Part shown: positions 44,652 to 56,179 of the stretch, piece by piece | How positions within the stretch are numbered: the first letter of the stretch is position 1 | Layout of the letters: each line of letters opens with the position of its first letter | NCBI RefSeq assembly: GCF_964204645.1 | Contig: NC_134027.1 | Coordinates: 13,750,485-13,814,484, forward strand | Length of the DNA: 64,000 bases | Reading direction: 5' to 3' | Source of the DNA: Tubulanus polymorphus | Lineage: Eukaryota > Nemertea > Palaeonemertea > Tubulaniformes > Tubulanidae | The notes under the pieces: model-generated | What the model was told of the DNA's origin: nothing | Seen by the model: the letters and a program-made list of their open reading frames with translations, nothing else | Database searches by the model: none | Made by a program: the position numbers and the translations under genes

Positions 44652-45245
44652 ATGTCAAAGAAATCTAATAAGAATAGTATTGATATTGAAAAAACATTAA
44701 ATGATTTAGGTATTAGTGATAATAAGGATATTCCAACCAAAATTGAAAATAATATTCAAGTTAATTGTAATATAGATTATGAATACTATTTATATTGTAA
44801 GCATCATCTAGAACTATTGATTGCTGGCGGAAAATCTAAAGAGTTTTTAAATAGAATCATTACTTTTCAAGAATTAGATGCTATGAAACCCGATAAAGTA
44901 ATAAAATATTTGAAGATTTATGAAGAGGCAAGATTAGCCCGAATAAATGATTCTATTTCAGATGGTATTGTCAAATGTTATTCTAAGTTATGTAACCAGT
45001 TAATACCAATTAATGATGAAAATAAATTATATAATGATTTGAAAAATGACTATTTAGTTATGACTGAATTACAAAAATGGGTTGGTTATCCTTCATTTCA
45101 ATTAGGATCGGTTATGACATTAATTTCTACCGGCGTCATAACATTTTCGAACATCAAACCTATGGAATATAAATCAGGTAAGAACGAAACAGATGTACTA
45201 CAACCAAACGGTGAAACAGAGTATCCTAAGTCGTCTTCTGTTTAA
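44652..45245 (+). CDS. Unknown 197-aa protein in the AT-rich island
   Basis: An intact frame beginning MSKKSNKNS after an AT-rich leader. Residues 1-40 are polar. The middle (43-145) looks helical, with YYLYCKHHLELLIAGGKSKE and KVIKYLKIYEEARLARINDS. Residues 149-168 form a hydrophobic stretch (FQLGSVMTLISTGVITFSNI) that may span a membrane or pack inside the fold. The last eight residues and stop come from LINE-derived sequence beginning at 45221, so the native C-terminus has been replaced. No family is recognised with confidence. Its AT-rich composition and its position beside the HNH gene suggest a common source for both. Confidence 0.6.
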   Translation: MSKKSNKNSIDIEKTLNDLGISDNKDIPTKIENNIQVNCNIDYEYYLYCKHHLELLIAGGKSKEFLNRIITFQELDAMKPDKVIKYLKIYEEARLARINDSISDGIVKCYSKLCNQLIPINDENKLYNDLKNDYLVMTELQKWVGYPSFQLGSVMTLISTGVITFSNIKPMEYKSGKNETDVLQPNGETEYPKSSSV

Positions 45246-45335
45246 TGTCCTGACAAATGACATACACAGTAATCCAAAATATACCAGACCGAGTAAATTT
45301 CCAAAACGACCTTAACACACTGTTCGACCAAAAAA
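45221..45335 (+). mobile_element. LINE RT fragment fused to the island
   Basis: Nearly identical to 49351-49466. In the RT frame it encodes a SILSRLLFNVLTNDIHS-like block. It starts abruptly at the island edge and ends where the satellite begins. Confidence 0.6.
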
Positions 45336-45643
45336 CTTAACAAAACCACGGGCGACAAAACCAAAATTATGAATTGTCGCGGGTGACAAAACCAAAATAT
45401 TGAATTGTCACGGGTGACAAAATAAAAATAATGAATTGTCGCGGGCGATAAAACCAAAATAACGAATTGTCGCGGGCGATAAAACCACAATAATGAATTG
45501 TCGCGGGCGTTAAAACCAAAATATTGAATTGTCGCGGCCGATAAAACCAAAATAATGAATTGTCGCGGACGGCAAAAACAAAATATTGAATTGTTGCGTG
45601 CGACAAAACCAAAATAATGAATTGTCGCGGGCGACAAAACCAA
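45336..45643 (+). repeat. 31-bp satellite array, first block
   Basis: About ten units of the 31-bp consensus made of AATTGTCGCGGGCGAYAAAA plus CCAAAATAATG. The array is interrupted at 45644 by a hairpin-ended repeat and resumes at 47061. Confidence 0.85.
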
Positions 45644-47060
45644 ACTAGGGGTCCAGGGACACCATGCTCACTTGGGAAGTGGTTTCAAATGCTCAACAAT
45701 CTAACAATTTCAATACATAACGCCCTCTAGTGACCATATACAAAAACCAATGACCTTGAAACCCACCACAATCATAGAACATGTGAGCAGCTATGATTTT
45801 GTAATTGATTGTGATAACAAAATATGCCGCGTTACCAATTTAATATGGAAATACTAAGTTATTCTACTATTCAACGCCCCCTGGTGACCATATGCAAAAC
45901 TCAATGACCTTAAAACTCACCACAATCGTAGTACATGTCATGAAATACAACTTTGCAATTGATCATAGTAACAAAATATGCCTAGGTACCAATCTAATAA
46001 GGAAATACTAAGCCATTCTACTATTCAACGCCCCCTGGTGACCATATGGAAAAACTTATGTCCTTAAAAACTCACCACAATCATAGACGATGTCATGAAC
46101 TACAACTTTGCAATTGATCATGGTAACAAACTATGCCTAGGTACCAATCTAATAAGGAAAAACTAAGCTTTTCTACTATTCAACGCCCCCTGGTGACTAT
46201 ATGGAATAACTAATGTCCTTAAAAACTCACGACAATCATAGACGATGTCATGAACTACAACTTTGCAATTGATCATCGTAACAAAATATGCCTTGGTACA
46301 AATATAATATAGCAATACTAAGTTATTGTATTATTCAACGCCCCCTGATGGCCACATACAAAAACCAATGACCTTGAAACTCACCAAAATCATAGAACAC
46401 GTAAGGGGCTACAACTTTCCAATTGAATATAGTAACACAATATGCTTAGGTATCAATTTAATGTGGAAAAACTTTTTCCCACCTACGAATGAGTACTGAT
46501 GACACCAAGATGGCCGCCAATTGCGTCATAATTGGCTAATCAAAAATACCTGTCCCAGGTATAAAACATCCCTCTCTAAAGAATACCCATCAGCAATTGC
46601 AATGAGAAATTGCAAACCAGTAGGAAGCTACAGGACCTAGAATTCTGGCCAAAATTGACATTTTTGGGCACTAAAAAGGTCATAGGACGGCCATCTTGAG
46701 TCAGATCGACCCAATTTTCTTATGCTGATGGGCCTTTGGTAGATTCAAATAGAAACGAAAGATCAAGGTAATTGATCAAAGCGTCTTCAAAATTTCCCAC
46801 GAAAATGTTTAAAAAGTGCTGATTTTGGCAAACAACAATGGCTGCCAGTCGGCCATTTTGAATCTGACAGGGCCAGTTTTTTGGTTGACGATGTGGCTAG
46901 GGTAGATACATGTATAAACCAAATATCAAGACATTACCTTGAAGCGTCTTCAAAACTTCCCAAAATAACTGGATTCCGTCTATGGACGGACGGACGAACA
47001 GACGGACGAAAAGTGAATGCAATAGCCCACTGGGACTAAAGTCCCAAGTGGGCTGAAAAA
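45644..47060 (-). mobile_element. Hairpin-ended repeat, copy 4, inserted into the satellite
   Basis: Same family as 24927-26192 in reverse orientation: ACTAGGGGTCCAGGGACACC at its left and AGTCCCAAGTGGGCT at its right edge. It has about four core units with CGCCCCCTGGTGACC. Satellite units flank both sides, so it landed inside an existing array. Confidence 0.75.
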
Positions 47061-48061
47061 GAATTGTTGCGGGCAACAAAAACCAAACTACTGAATTGTC
47101 GCGGGTGATAAAACCAAAATATTGAATTGTCGCTGGCGATAAAACAAAAATATTGAATTGTCGCGGGCGATAAAACCAAAATAATGAATTGTCTCGGGCG
47201 ATAAAACCAAAATAATGAATTGTCTCGGGCGACAAAACCAAAATAATGAATTGTCTCGGGCGACAAAACCAAAATAATGAATTGTCGCGGGCGACAAAAC
47301 CAAAAAAGAATTGTCGGGGCGACAAAACCAAAATAATGAATTGTCGCGGGCGATAAAACCAAAATAATGAATTTTCTCGGGCGACAAAACCAAAATAATG
47401 AATTGTCGCGGGCGACAAAACCAAAAAAAGAATAGTCGGGGCGACAAAACCAAAATAATGAATTGTCGCGGGCGATAAAACCAAAAAAATTAATTGTCGC
47501 GGACGTCAAAACCAAAATGGTGAATTGTCACGGGCGACAAAACCAAGATAATGAATTGTCGCGGGCGATAAAACCAAAATAATGAATTTTCTCGGGCGAC
47601 AAAACCAAAATAATGAATTGTCGCGGGCGACAAAACCAAAAAAAGAATAATCGGGGCGACAAAACCAAAATAATGAATTGTCGCGGGCGATAAAACCAAA
47701 AAAATGAATTGTCGCGGACGTCAAAACCAAAATGGTGAATTGTCACGGGCGAAAAAAAAACCAAAATAATGAATTGTCGCGGGCGATAAAATAGTAATAA
47801 TGAATTGTCGCCGGCGATAAAACCAAAATAATGAATTATCGCGGGCGATAAAACCAAAATATTGAATTGTCGCGGGTGACAAAAACAAAATATAAAACCA
47901 AAATAATGAATTGTCGCGGGCGACAAAACCAAAAAGAAGAATTGTCGCGGGCGACAAAACCAAAATAATGCATTGTCGCTGGCGATAAAACCAAAGCAAT
48001 GAATTGTCGTGGGCGATAAAACCAAAATAATGAATTGTCGCGGGCGACAAAATCAAAATCA
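47061..48061 (+). repeat. 31-bp satellite array, second block
   Basis: About 32 units, with variants GATAAAACC and GACAAAACC. Within it a block of roughly 240 bp (47400-47640) repeats internally. It runs directly into the tail at 48062. Confidence 0.85.
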
Positions 48062-49100
48062 TTGTTTTCTCGCGTTATTCTAGTTTTGTCGTAATGTCGC
48101 CCTCATTTGCATATTCGTGTTTTTTTATTTTATCAGCCACCATACAAATGCTTTAAGGTCGCGTAAAACTCGATAAACACTTCAAGCGACACAGCGAACG
48201 ATCTCCTTTCCCCCACAGCGAACGCTTACTCCGAATGTCAAGTGTGAGTCCAGCATACGGATAGGAGTGTGTTATATACTTGTATTTAGTAAATACCTTG
48301 CGGATTTGACAATGATCGGTATGTACTGTAGGAAATATAGAGTATTGATGGTATTGATATAGAGGCCCGCGGCCGAATAAAGTAATATATTCTTTTATTT
48401 TGATACCTCGTCGACATAACAGCTTTTCTCCGCTATATCTCTTCGGCGTGTTTAGTTTAGGCCTACGACTCCCCGGTACACTTATGATGTATCTAAGTAA
48501 AAACACGATAAATTTGGTAAAGAAAAATAGGTATTGCTAAATTAACTGCCTGACGCCCGCAGCCAAATCACTGGTAGTAATAAATTAATTTGTACTCGAT
48601 TTGATTCTCAGAATGAGGAGAAACTCGCAGCTGATTCCCAGAACGACGATGTAGTGACACACGTCGATTTGTCGATGTTTACGGCTCGACAGTGCTTTTA
48701 AAATCTAAAGTAGTAAATTTCCTGTGTATTGGTATTATAATTTGATGAGGAAAATGGGTTATTGTTAAAATTAGTTTTTAAAAACCACGACAGAATGTGC
48801 AATCTTTGGGTAATAAATTTGTTAATTTATGCTTGAATTGATAATCGATGTGACAAGAAACGTGCGGTAGATTTCGGAAAGACGACTTAGAAAAACATGT
48901 CGGCTCTTTGAATGGGGCCCAATTTTCGATGTTTACGGCCCGACAGTGCTTTTGTAACGTTGATTCTTCAAAATTCGCACGGAGTATTTGTAGATCGAAC
49001 TGAGCTGAATGATATCAGACGGATTGTATCGGCAACAGCGGTAATGTAAAAAAGCCTATGTACTTTTGACAAAAAATGTGTGGAAAAAAATAATAATAAT
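48062..49100 (+). repeat. Satellite-associated tail, copy 1
   Basis: Non-satellite sequence that is paralogous to 54236-55540, from GTCGCCCTCATTTGCATAT to an AATAATAAT-rich end. Both copies directly follow a satellite array, so array plus tail forms one repeated module. Ends at TATAGCTGCAAAGCAGC, a small hairpin also seen at 15403, 60214 and 63042. Confidence 0.7.
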
Positions 49101-49147
49101 AAATATAGCTGCAAAGCAGCGATAACGGGTTTTCTGCACAGTCTTAG

Positions 49148-49470
49148 AATCCAGTTCAACGGTGGATTTCGACAAAGCATTTGATAAGGCACAACATCAG
49201 GCATTACTAACCAGGCTATTAGGAAACATCATTAATGAAAGGTCACTCAAATGGCTCAGCAGTTATCTCTGAACGAAAACTTGTAGCCGAAATCAACGGT
49301 ACGCCTCATCTTGGAATAAGTCAGTCTAACTAGTGGAGTCACGCAAGGTAGTATCCTAAGTTGTCTTCTGTTTAATGTCCTGACAAATGACATACACAGT
49401 TATCCAACATATACCAGACCGAGTAAATTTCCAAATCGAACTTAACGCGCTGTTCGACCAAAAAACTTAA
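49148..49470 (+). mobile_element. LINE RT fragment
   Basis: Encodes STVDFDKAFDKAQHQALLTR, SLKWLSSYL and, after stops, a GVTQGSILSCLLFNVLTNDI-like block: RT palm motifs of a non-LTR element. Its right part is duplicated at 45221-45335. Confidence 0.7.
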
Positions 49471-49960
49471 TGTTCCAACCAGAAAATCTTGTTCGAATGA
49501 AAATAATTCTGTTTGATCGAACAATACGCTTTTTGCTTGAACCAAAAATTTTCTTCATTCTGACAGAAAATGTGTTCGAATAAAAAGCTATGTTATTGTT
49601 GAATTGAAAAATTTGGTTGAGCGAAAACAATTTTTTCGAACGAATGTTTGAATGAATTCTGTTCGATTGAACGAAATACTTAATACTTTCGGTTCGGAGA
49701 AAAAACTTTTTTCAATATACTTGTTCGAACGAAAAACTTAATGTTCTGACAAGAAAATTCTGTTCAAATTAAAACGATTCTGTTCAATTGAATGATTGTT
49801 CGAACGAAAAGCCTTTCGTTTGGACAAAAAAAAGTTTGTTCAACTTTGTTCTAACGATTTTTCAAATTGGTTCAATTGTATAGAATATTATTGGTTCGAA
49901 CGAAATAAATATTGTTCCGACGAAAGAATTTTCAAGGGAAAGGTCTTTTGAACGAAAAAA
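49440..49960 (+). repeat. Degenerate TTCGAACGAAAA repeats
   Basis: Many irregular copies of GTTCGAACGAAAAACTT and TCTGTTCGATTGAACGA, spaced about 30-45 bp. The TTCGAA core is a dyad. Probably an eroded satellite. Confidence 0.5.
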
Positions 49961-50186
49961 AAGATATTTCTGGTGCTCCGCAGTAACTTAAAGCCAGACG
50001 TTGGTTGTTCTTGTGACACGATGCGATCCTCGCGTTGCATCGCAAGTTTCGATGCAAGTCGCTTGCAATACGATTGTGTGCGACTAGTTTCTGCCAGTCG
50101 CAAGAGTGCGTCGGTTGGTTGTGACAGTCGTGTCGCGTCGCAGAAAGTAGAACACCTACGACTCCATGTGACTGGCGTTGCTGAAA

Positions 50187-50661
50187 GATGAGGACGCCAG
50201 CGATATGACGACTGAGTTTCAAGTCGTCAAAACGTCACGATATGTCGACATATTCATCTCGAATTGATGCGATATATCGACATAGATATGGCGACTTGTC
50301 GAGTTGGAACGCAACAACTCGAGGCCCTTTATCGCTTCCGTAGATCTTTCATTAAGTAGGATTACTTGAATGTTCGCTTTAATATCACTTTAAAAAAAAA
50401 AGAATCTGCCAAAATGACCTTAATATTCGACACTATATCTACGGAAGCGATAAGGGGCCTCGAGATGACGCGTTCCAACTCGACAAGTCGCCATATTATT
50501 GTCGACATACCGCGATGTATCGCGTCAAGTCGACATGAATATGTCGATATATCGTGACGTTTTGACGACATATTTCGTTTTCTCAACCATTTTCCTCGCG
50601 ACAAGTCGACATATTCATGACGACTTGAAACTCAGTCGTCATATTACTGGCGTCCTCATTT
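50187..50661. repeat. Foldback element (long inverted repeat)
   Basis: Left arm 50187-50345 and right arm 50434-50661 are inverted repeats sharing GAGGACGCCAG, GATATGTCGACATATTCAT and CGAGGCCCTTTATCGCTTCC. The right arm has about 60 extra bases. The spacer of about 90 bp contains an A-run. Likely a foldback or MITE element. Confidence 0.7.
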
Positions 50662-50719
50662 TACATTTAGACATGTCTTCAAATGACGGCTTGTCCCGTG
50701 GAAAATGAGCAAATAAGCG

Positions 50720-50862
50720 AAATTTGTCGTGAAAACGTCACGATATGTAGACATATTCATTTGGACTTGACACGATATATCGCGATATATCGACATAAAT
50801 ATGGCGACTTGTCGAGTTTGAACGTGACAACTCGAGGCCCTTTATCGCTTCCGTAATATATC
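50720..50862 (+). repeat. Third copy of the foldback arm
   Basis: Direct repeat of the left foldback arm, sharing AACGTCACGATATGT and ATGGCGACTTGTCGAGTT, ending CGCTTCCGTA. Confidence 0.65.
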
Positions 50863-50940
50863 AGATTAATCGACTTCAAAATAGGCGAAAGCATAAGTCT
50901 TTATTACGTTATTAATTGGCCCAATTATTCAAAAGCTAAT

Positions 50941-53900
50941 AATGTGGGCGACAAAACCAAAAACATTAATTGTCGCGGGCGATAAAACCAAAATAATCAA
51001 TTGTCGCGGGCGATAAAACCAAAATAATGAATTGTCGCGGGCGATAAAACCAAAATATTGAAGTGTCGCAGGCGATAAAACCGCGACAAAAAGAGAAAAA
51101 AATTGTCGCGGGCGATAAAACCAAAATCATGAATTGTCGCGGGCGACAAAACCAAAATATTCAATTGTCGCGGGCGACAAAACCAAACTAATGAATTGTC
51201 GCGGGCGATAAAGCCAAAATAATGAATTGTCGCGGGCGATAAAACCAAAATATTGAAGTGTCGTAGGCACCAAATCCAAAAAATGAATTGTCGCGGGCGA
51301 TAAAACCAAAATCTTGAATTGTTGCCATTGTCGCGTGCGACAAAACCAAAATAATGAATTGTTCCGGGCGATAAAACCAAAATAATGAATTGTCGCGGGC
51401 GATAAAACCAAAATATTGAAGTGTCGCAGGCGATAAAACCGCGACAAAAAAAGAAAAAAATTGTCGCGGGCGATAAAACCAAAATATTGAATTGTCGTAG
51501 GCGCCAAATCAAAAAAATGAATTGTCGCGGGCGATAAAACCAAAATCTTGAATTGTCGCCATTGTCGCGTGCGACAAAACCAAAATAATGAATTGTTCCG
51601 GGCGATAAAACCAAAATAATGAATTGTCGCGGGCGATAAAACCAAAGTATTGAAGTGTCGCAGGCAATAAAACCGCGACAAAAAGAGAAAAAAATTGTCA
51701 CAGGCGATAAAACCAAAATAATGAATTGTCGTGGGCGATAAAACCAAAAAATTGAATTGTCGTGGGCGAAAAATCCAAAAAATGAATTGTTGCGGGCGAT
51801 AAAACCAAAATCTTGAATTGTCGCCATTGTGTTGTGCGACAAAACCAAAATAATGAATTGTCGCGGGCGATAAAACCAAAATAATGAATTGTCGCGGGCG
51901 ATAAAACCAAAATATTGAATTGTCGTGGGCGACAAAACCAAAATATTGTTTTGTCGCGGGTGACAAAACCAAATTAATGAATTGTCGCGGGCGATAAAAC
52001 CAAAATAATGAATTGTCACGGGCGATAAAACCAAAATACTGAATTGTCGCGGGCGATAAAACCAAAATACTGAATTGTCGCGGGCGATAAAACCAAAATA
52101 CTGAATTGTCGCGGGCGACAAATCCAAAAAACGAATTGTCGCGGCAGAAAAACCAAAATCTTGAATTGTCGCGGGCGACAAAACCAAAATATTCAATTGT
52201 CGTGGGCGACAAAACCAAACTAATGAATTGTCGCGGGCGATAAAACCAAAATAATAAATTGTCGCAGGCGATAAAACCAAAAAAATGAATTGTCGCGGAC
52301 GATAAAACCAAAATCTTGAATTGTCGCCATTGTGTTGTGCGACAAAACCAAAATAATGAATTGTCGCGGGCGATAAAACCAAAATAATGAATTGTCGCGG
52401 GCGACAAAACCAAAATATTGAATTGTCATGGGCGACAAAACCAAAATATTGTTTTGTCGCGGGTGACAAAACCAAATTAATGAATTGTCGCGGGCGACAA
52501 AACCAAAATAATGAATTGTCGCGGACGATAAAACCAAAATACTGAATTGTCGCGGGCGATAAAACCAAAATACTGAATTGTCGCGGGCGACAAATCCAAA
52601 AAATGAATTGTCGCGGCAGAAAAACCAAAATCTTGAATTGTGGCGGGCGACAAAACCAAAATATTCAATTGTCGTGGGCGACAAAACCAAACTAATGAAT
52701 TGTCGCGGGCGATAAAACCAAAATAATAAATTGTCGCAGGCGATAAAACCAAAAAAATGAATTTTCGCGGACGATAAAACCAAAATCATGAATTGTCGCG
52801 GGCAACAAAACCAAACTAATGAATTGTCGCGGGCGATAAAACCAAAATAATAAATTGTCGCAGGCGATAAAACCAAAAAAATGAATTGTCTTTGACGATA
52901 AAACCAAAATGATGAAATGTCGCGGGCGACAAAACCAAAATATTCAATTGTCGCGGGCGACAAAACCAAACTAATGAATTGTCGCTGGCGATAAAGCCAA
53001 AATAATGAATTGCCGCGGGCGATAAAACCAAAATACTGAATTGTCGCGGGCGATAAAACCAAAATATTGAATTGACGTGGGCGACAAATCCAAAAAATGA
53101 ATTGTCGCGGCAGAAAAACCAAAATATTGAATTGTCGCGGGTGAAAAAACCAAACTTATGAATTGTTGCGGGCGATGAAACCAAAATAATGAAATGCGCG
53201 GGCGATAAAACCGCGACAAAAAAAAAATTGTCGCGGGCGATAAAACCAAAATAATGAATTCTCGCGGGCGATAAAACCAAAATAATGAATTGTCGCAATA
53301 TTGAATTGTCATGAGCGACAAAACCAAAATATTGATTTGTCGCGGGTGACAAAACCAAATTAATGAATTGTCGCGGGCGACAAAACCAAAATAATGAATT
53401 GTCGCGGGCGATAAAACCAAAATACTGAATTGTTGCGGGCGATAAAACCAAAATACTGAATTGTCGCGGGCGACAAATCCAAAAAATGAATTGTCGCGGC
53501 AGAAAAACCAAAATCTTGAATTGTGGCGGGCGACAAAACCAAAATATTCAATTGTCGCGGGCGACAAAACCAAACTAATGAATTGTCGCGGGCGATAAAA
53601 CCAAAATAATAAATTGTCGCAGGCGATAAAACCAAAAAAATGAATTGTCGCGGACGATAAAACCAAAATCATGAATTGTCGCGGGCAACAAAACCAAAAT
53701 ATTTAATTGTCGCGGGCGACAAAACCAAACTAATGAATTGTCGCGGGCGATAAAGCCAAAATAATGAATTGCCGCGGGCGATAAAACCAAAATATTGAAG
53801 TGTCGCGGGCGATAAAACCAAAATATTCAATTGTCGTGGGCGACAAAACCAAAATATTGTTTTGTCGCGGGTGACAAAACCAAATTAATGAATTGTCGCA

Positions 53901-54235
53901 GGCGATAAAACCAAAATAATGAATTGTCGCGGGTGAAAAAACCAAACTTATGAATTGTTGCGGGCGATAAAACCAAAATAATGAAATGCGCGGGCGATAA
54001 AACCGCGACAAAAAAAAATTGTCGCGGGCGATAAAACCAAAATAATGAATTGTCGCAATATTGAATTGTCATGAGCGACAAAACCAAAATATTGATTTGT
54101 CGCGGGTGACAAAACCAAATTAATGAATTGTCGCGGGCGATAAAACCAAAATAATGAATTGTCGCGGGCGATAAAACCAAAATAATGAATTGTCGCGGGC
54201 GACAAAACCAAAATTATTGTTTTGTCGCGTTATTT
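50941..54235 (+). repeat. 31-bp satellite array, main block (3.3 kb)
   Basis: About 106 units of the same 31-bp consensus. The unit contains a dyad TTGTCGCGGGCGACAA. Longer-range order is present: blocks near 52477-52907 recur near 53360-53790, an offset of 883 bp. Interspersed variant units include CGCGACAAAAAGAGAAAAAA. Because 31 is not a multiple of three and the unit lacks stops on the minus strand, long minus-strand open frames of up to 543 codons occur, which I regard as non-genic. Confidence 0.9.
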
Positions 54236-55540
54236 TAGTTTTGTCGTTTTGTCATAATGTCGCCCTCATTTGCATATACGTGTTTTTTTACGCATGGCCC
54301 TTATCAGCCACCATACTAAAGCCTTAAGGTCGCGTAAAACTCGATAAACACTTCAAGCGACACAGCGAACGATCTCCTTTCCCCCACAGCGAACGCTTAA
54401 CCTAGTAGAGGCTACTACCCTATGAAGGCCTATGTATATGCGTAGGCCTAACATCCGGACAGATTGGTCGTAGGCCTATTGAATTCAACAACCCACCTAA
54501 ATATCGTAAATTTTGTTTTGAAGTTCAATCCAATGAGTCCGTTAATAAACGCAACATTTGTACTGTGTTTGTTTGAGACAGTAAAGCTCAGTACCGGTAG
54601 GCCTAAAGCCGCGTCAAACTCGATAAACACTTCAAGCGACACAGCGAACGATCCCTTTCCCCCACAGCGAACGCTTACTCCGAATGTCAAGTGTGAGTCC
54701 AGCATACGGAAAGGATTACGTGTTTTATACTTGTATTTAGTAAATACCTTGTGCATTTGACAATGATCGGTATGTACTGTAGGAAATATAGAGTATTGAT
54801 GGTATTGATATAGAGGTTGAAGCCCGCGGCCGAATAAAGTAATATAATCTTTTATTTTTATACCTCGTCGACATAACAGCTTTTCTCCGCTATATCTCTT
54901 CGGCGTGTTTAGTTTAGGCCTACGATTCCTCGGTACACTAAAGATTTATCTTAGTAAATACTCGGTTAATTCGGTAAAGAAAAATAGGTATTGTTATACT
55001 AACTCCTTGAAACCGCAGCCAAATTACTGGTAGTAATAAATTAATTTGTACTCGATTTGATTCTCATGATGAGGAGAAACTCGCAGCTGATCCCCGGAAC
55101 GACGATGTAGTAACACGCGTCAATTTGTCGATGTTTACGGCTCGACAGTGCTTTTAGAATCTTAAGTAGTAAATTTCAAGTGTATCGGTAATATGATTTG
55201 ATGAGGAAAATGGGCTATTGTTAAAATCACTGTTTGACGACCGCGACTGAATTTGAAGTCTGCGGCAATAAATTAGTTCATTTATACTTGAATTGATAAT
55301 CGAAGTGACAGTCGGCCTGCGGGTTGATTTCGGGATGACGACTCGAAAAACATGTCGCCCCATTGAATGGGGCTAAATTTTCGATGTTTACGGCCCGACA
55401 GCGCTTTTGTAACGATGATTCGTGAAAAAACACGCGGGCTATTTGTAGATCTCAGTGAGCTGAACGATATTATATGGATTGTATATGAAACAGCGGTAAG
55501 GTAACAAAGCCTATGTTCTTTTGGTAAAAATAGTGTGGAA
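54236..55540 (+). repeat. Satellite-associated tail, copy 2
   Basis: Paralogue of 48062-49100. It carries an additional stretch (about 54399-54616) flanked by a local duplication of GATAAACACTTCAAGCGACA, present once in copy 1. Ends in AATAATAATAAT before the hairpin minisatellite. Confidence 0.7.
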
Positions 55541-55559
55541 GAAAATAATAATAATAATA

Positions 55560-55788
55560 ATCACGCGGATATCAATAGGGTTTTCTGTGAAATAACAGAA
55601 AACCCTAATAATAATAAGAAACACGCGAATCTCAATAGGGTTTTCTGTGATGTAACAGAAAACCCTAATAATAATAAGAAACACGCGAATCTCAATAGGG
55701 TTTTCTGTGATGTAACAGAAAACCCTAATAATAATAATAAGAAACACGCGAATCTCAATAGGGTTTTCTGTGATGTAACAGAAAACCC

Positions 55789-55821
<33 letters not shown>

Positions 55822-55930
55822 GAAACACGCGAATCTCAATAGGGTTTTCTGTGATGTAACAGAAAACCCTAATAAGAAGAAACACGCGAATCTCAATAGG
55901 GTTTTCTGTGATGTAATAGAAAACCCTAAT
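55560..55930 (+). repeat. Hairpin minisatellite (six units)
   Basis: Six units of about 60-78 bp begin near 55578, 55638, 55698, 55761, 55839 and 55898. Each contains a perfect 12-bp inverted repeat (AGGGTTTTCTGT ... ACAGAAAACCCT, 6-base loop), then an AAT microsatellite of variable length and AAGAAACACGCGAATCTC. Length differences come almost only from the AAT run. Confidence 0.85.
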
Positions 55931-56179
55931 TAATATTACTGTAATTGAGAATTTATTCAAATGAAGTGATAACTTAATTGTTAGATCGTACTGGTATATG
56001 CACATAAAACAAAAAACACATCTAACAATCCACGCAATCCGAGCTCAGACCACTATTCCAAAATCTTCTATATCCTATAGTAAAAACAAGAAATTCGAGA
56101 GTTTAGTTCATATATAAGCGTATAAATTCAGGGGAAATCCTGCTTATGGCTCATAGGCCAGCATCTTAGCTACGCACAT

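Noticed and set aside
50997-53672. Minus-strand open frames of up to 543 codons
   Set aside because: They are translations of the 31-bp satellite, whose unit has no stop codons on that strand. The periodic aromatic peptide has no start context, splice sites or domain.
45336-54235. CRISPR-like regular repeats
   Set aside because: The 31-bp units are directly adjacent with no unique spacers, and the genome is eukaryotic. This is satellite DNA.
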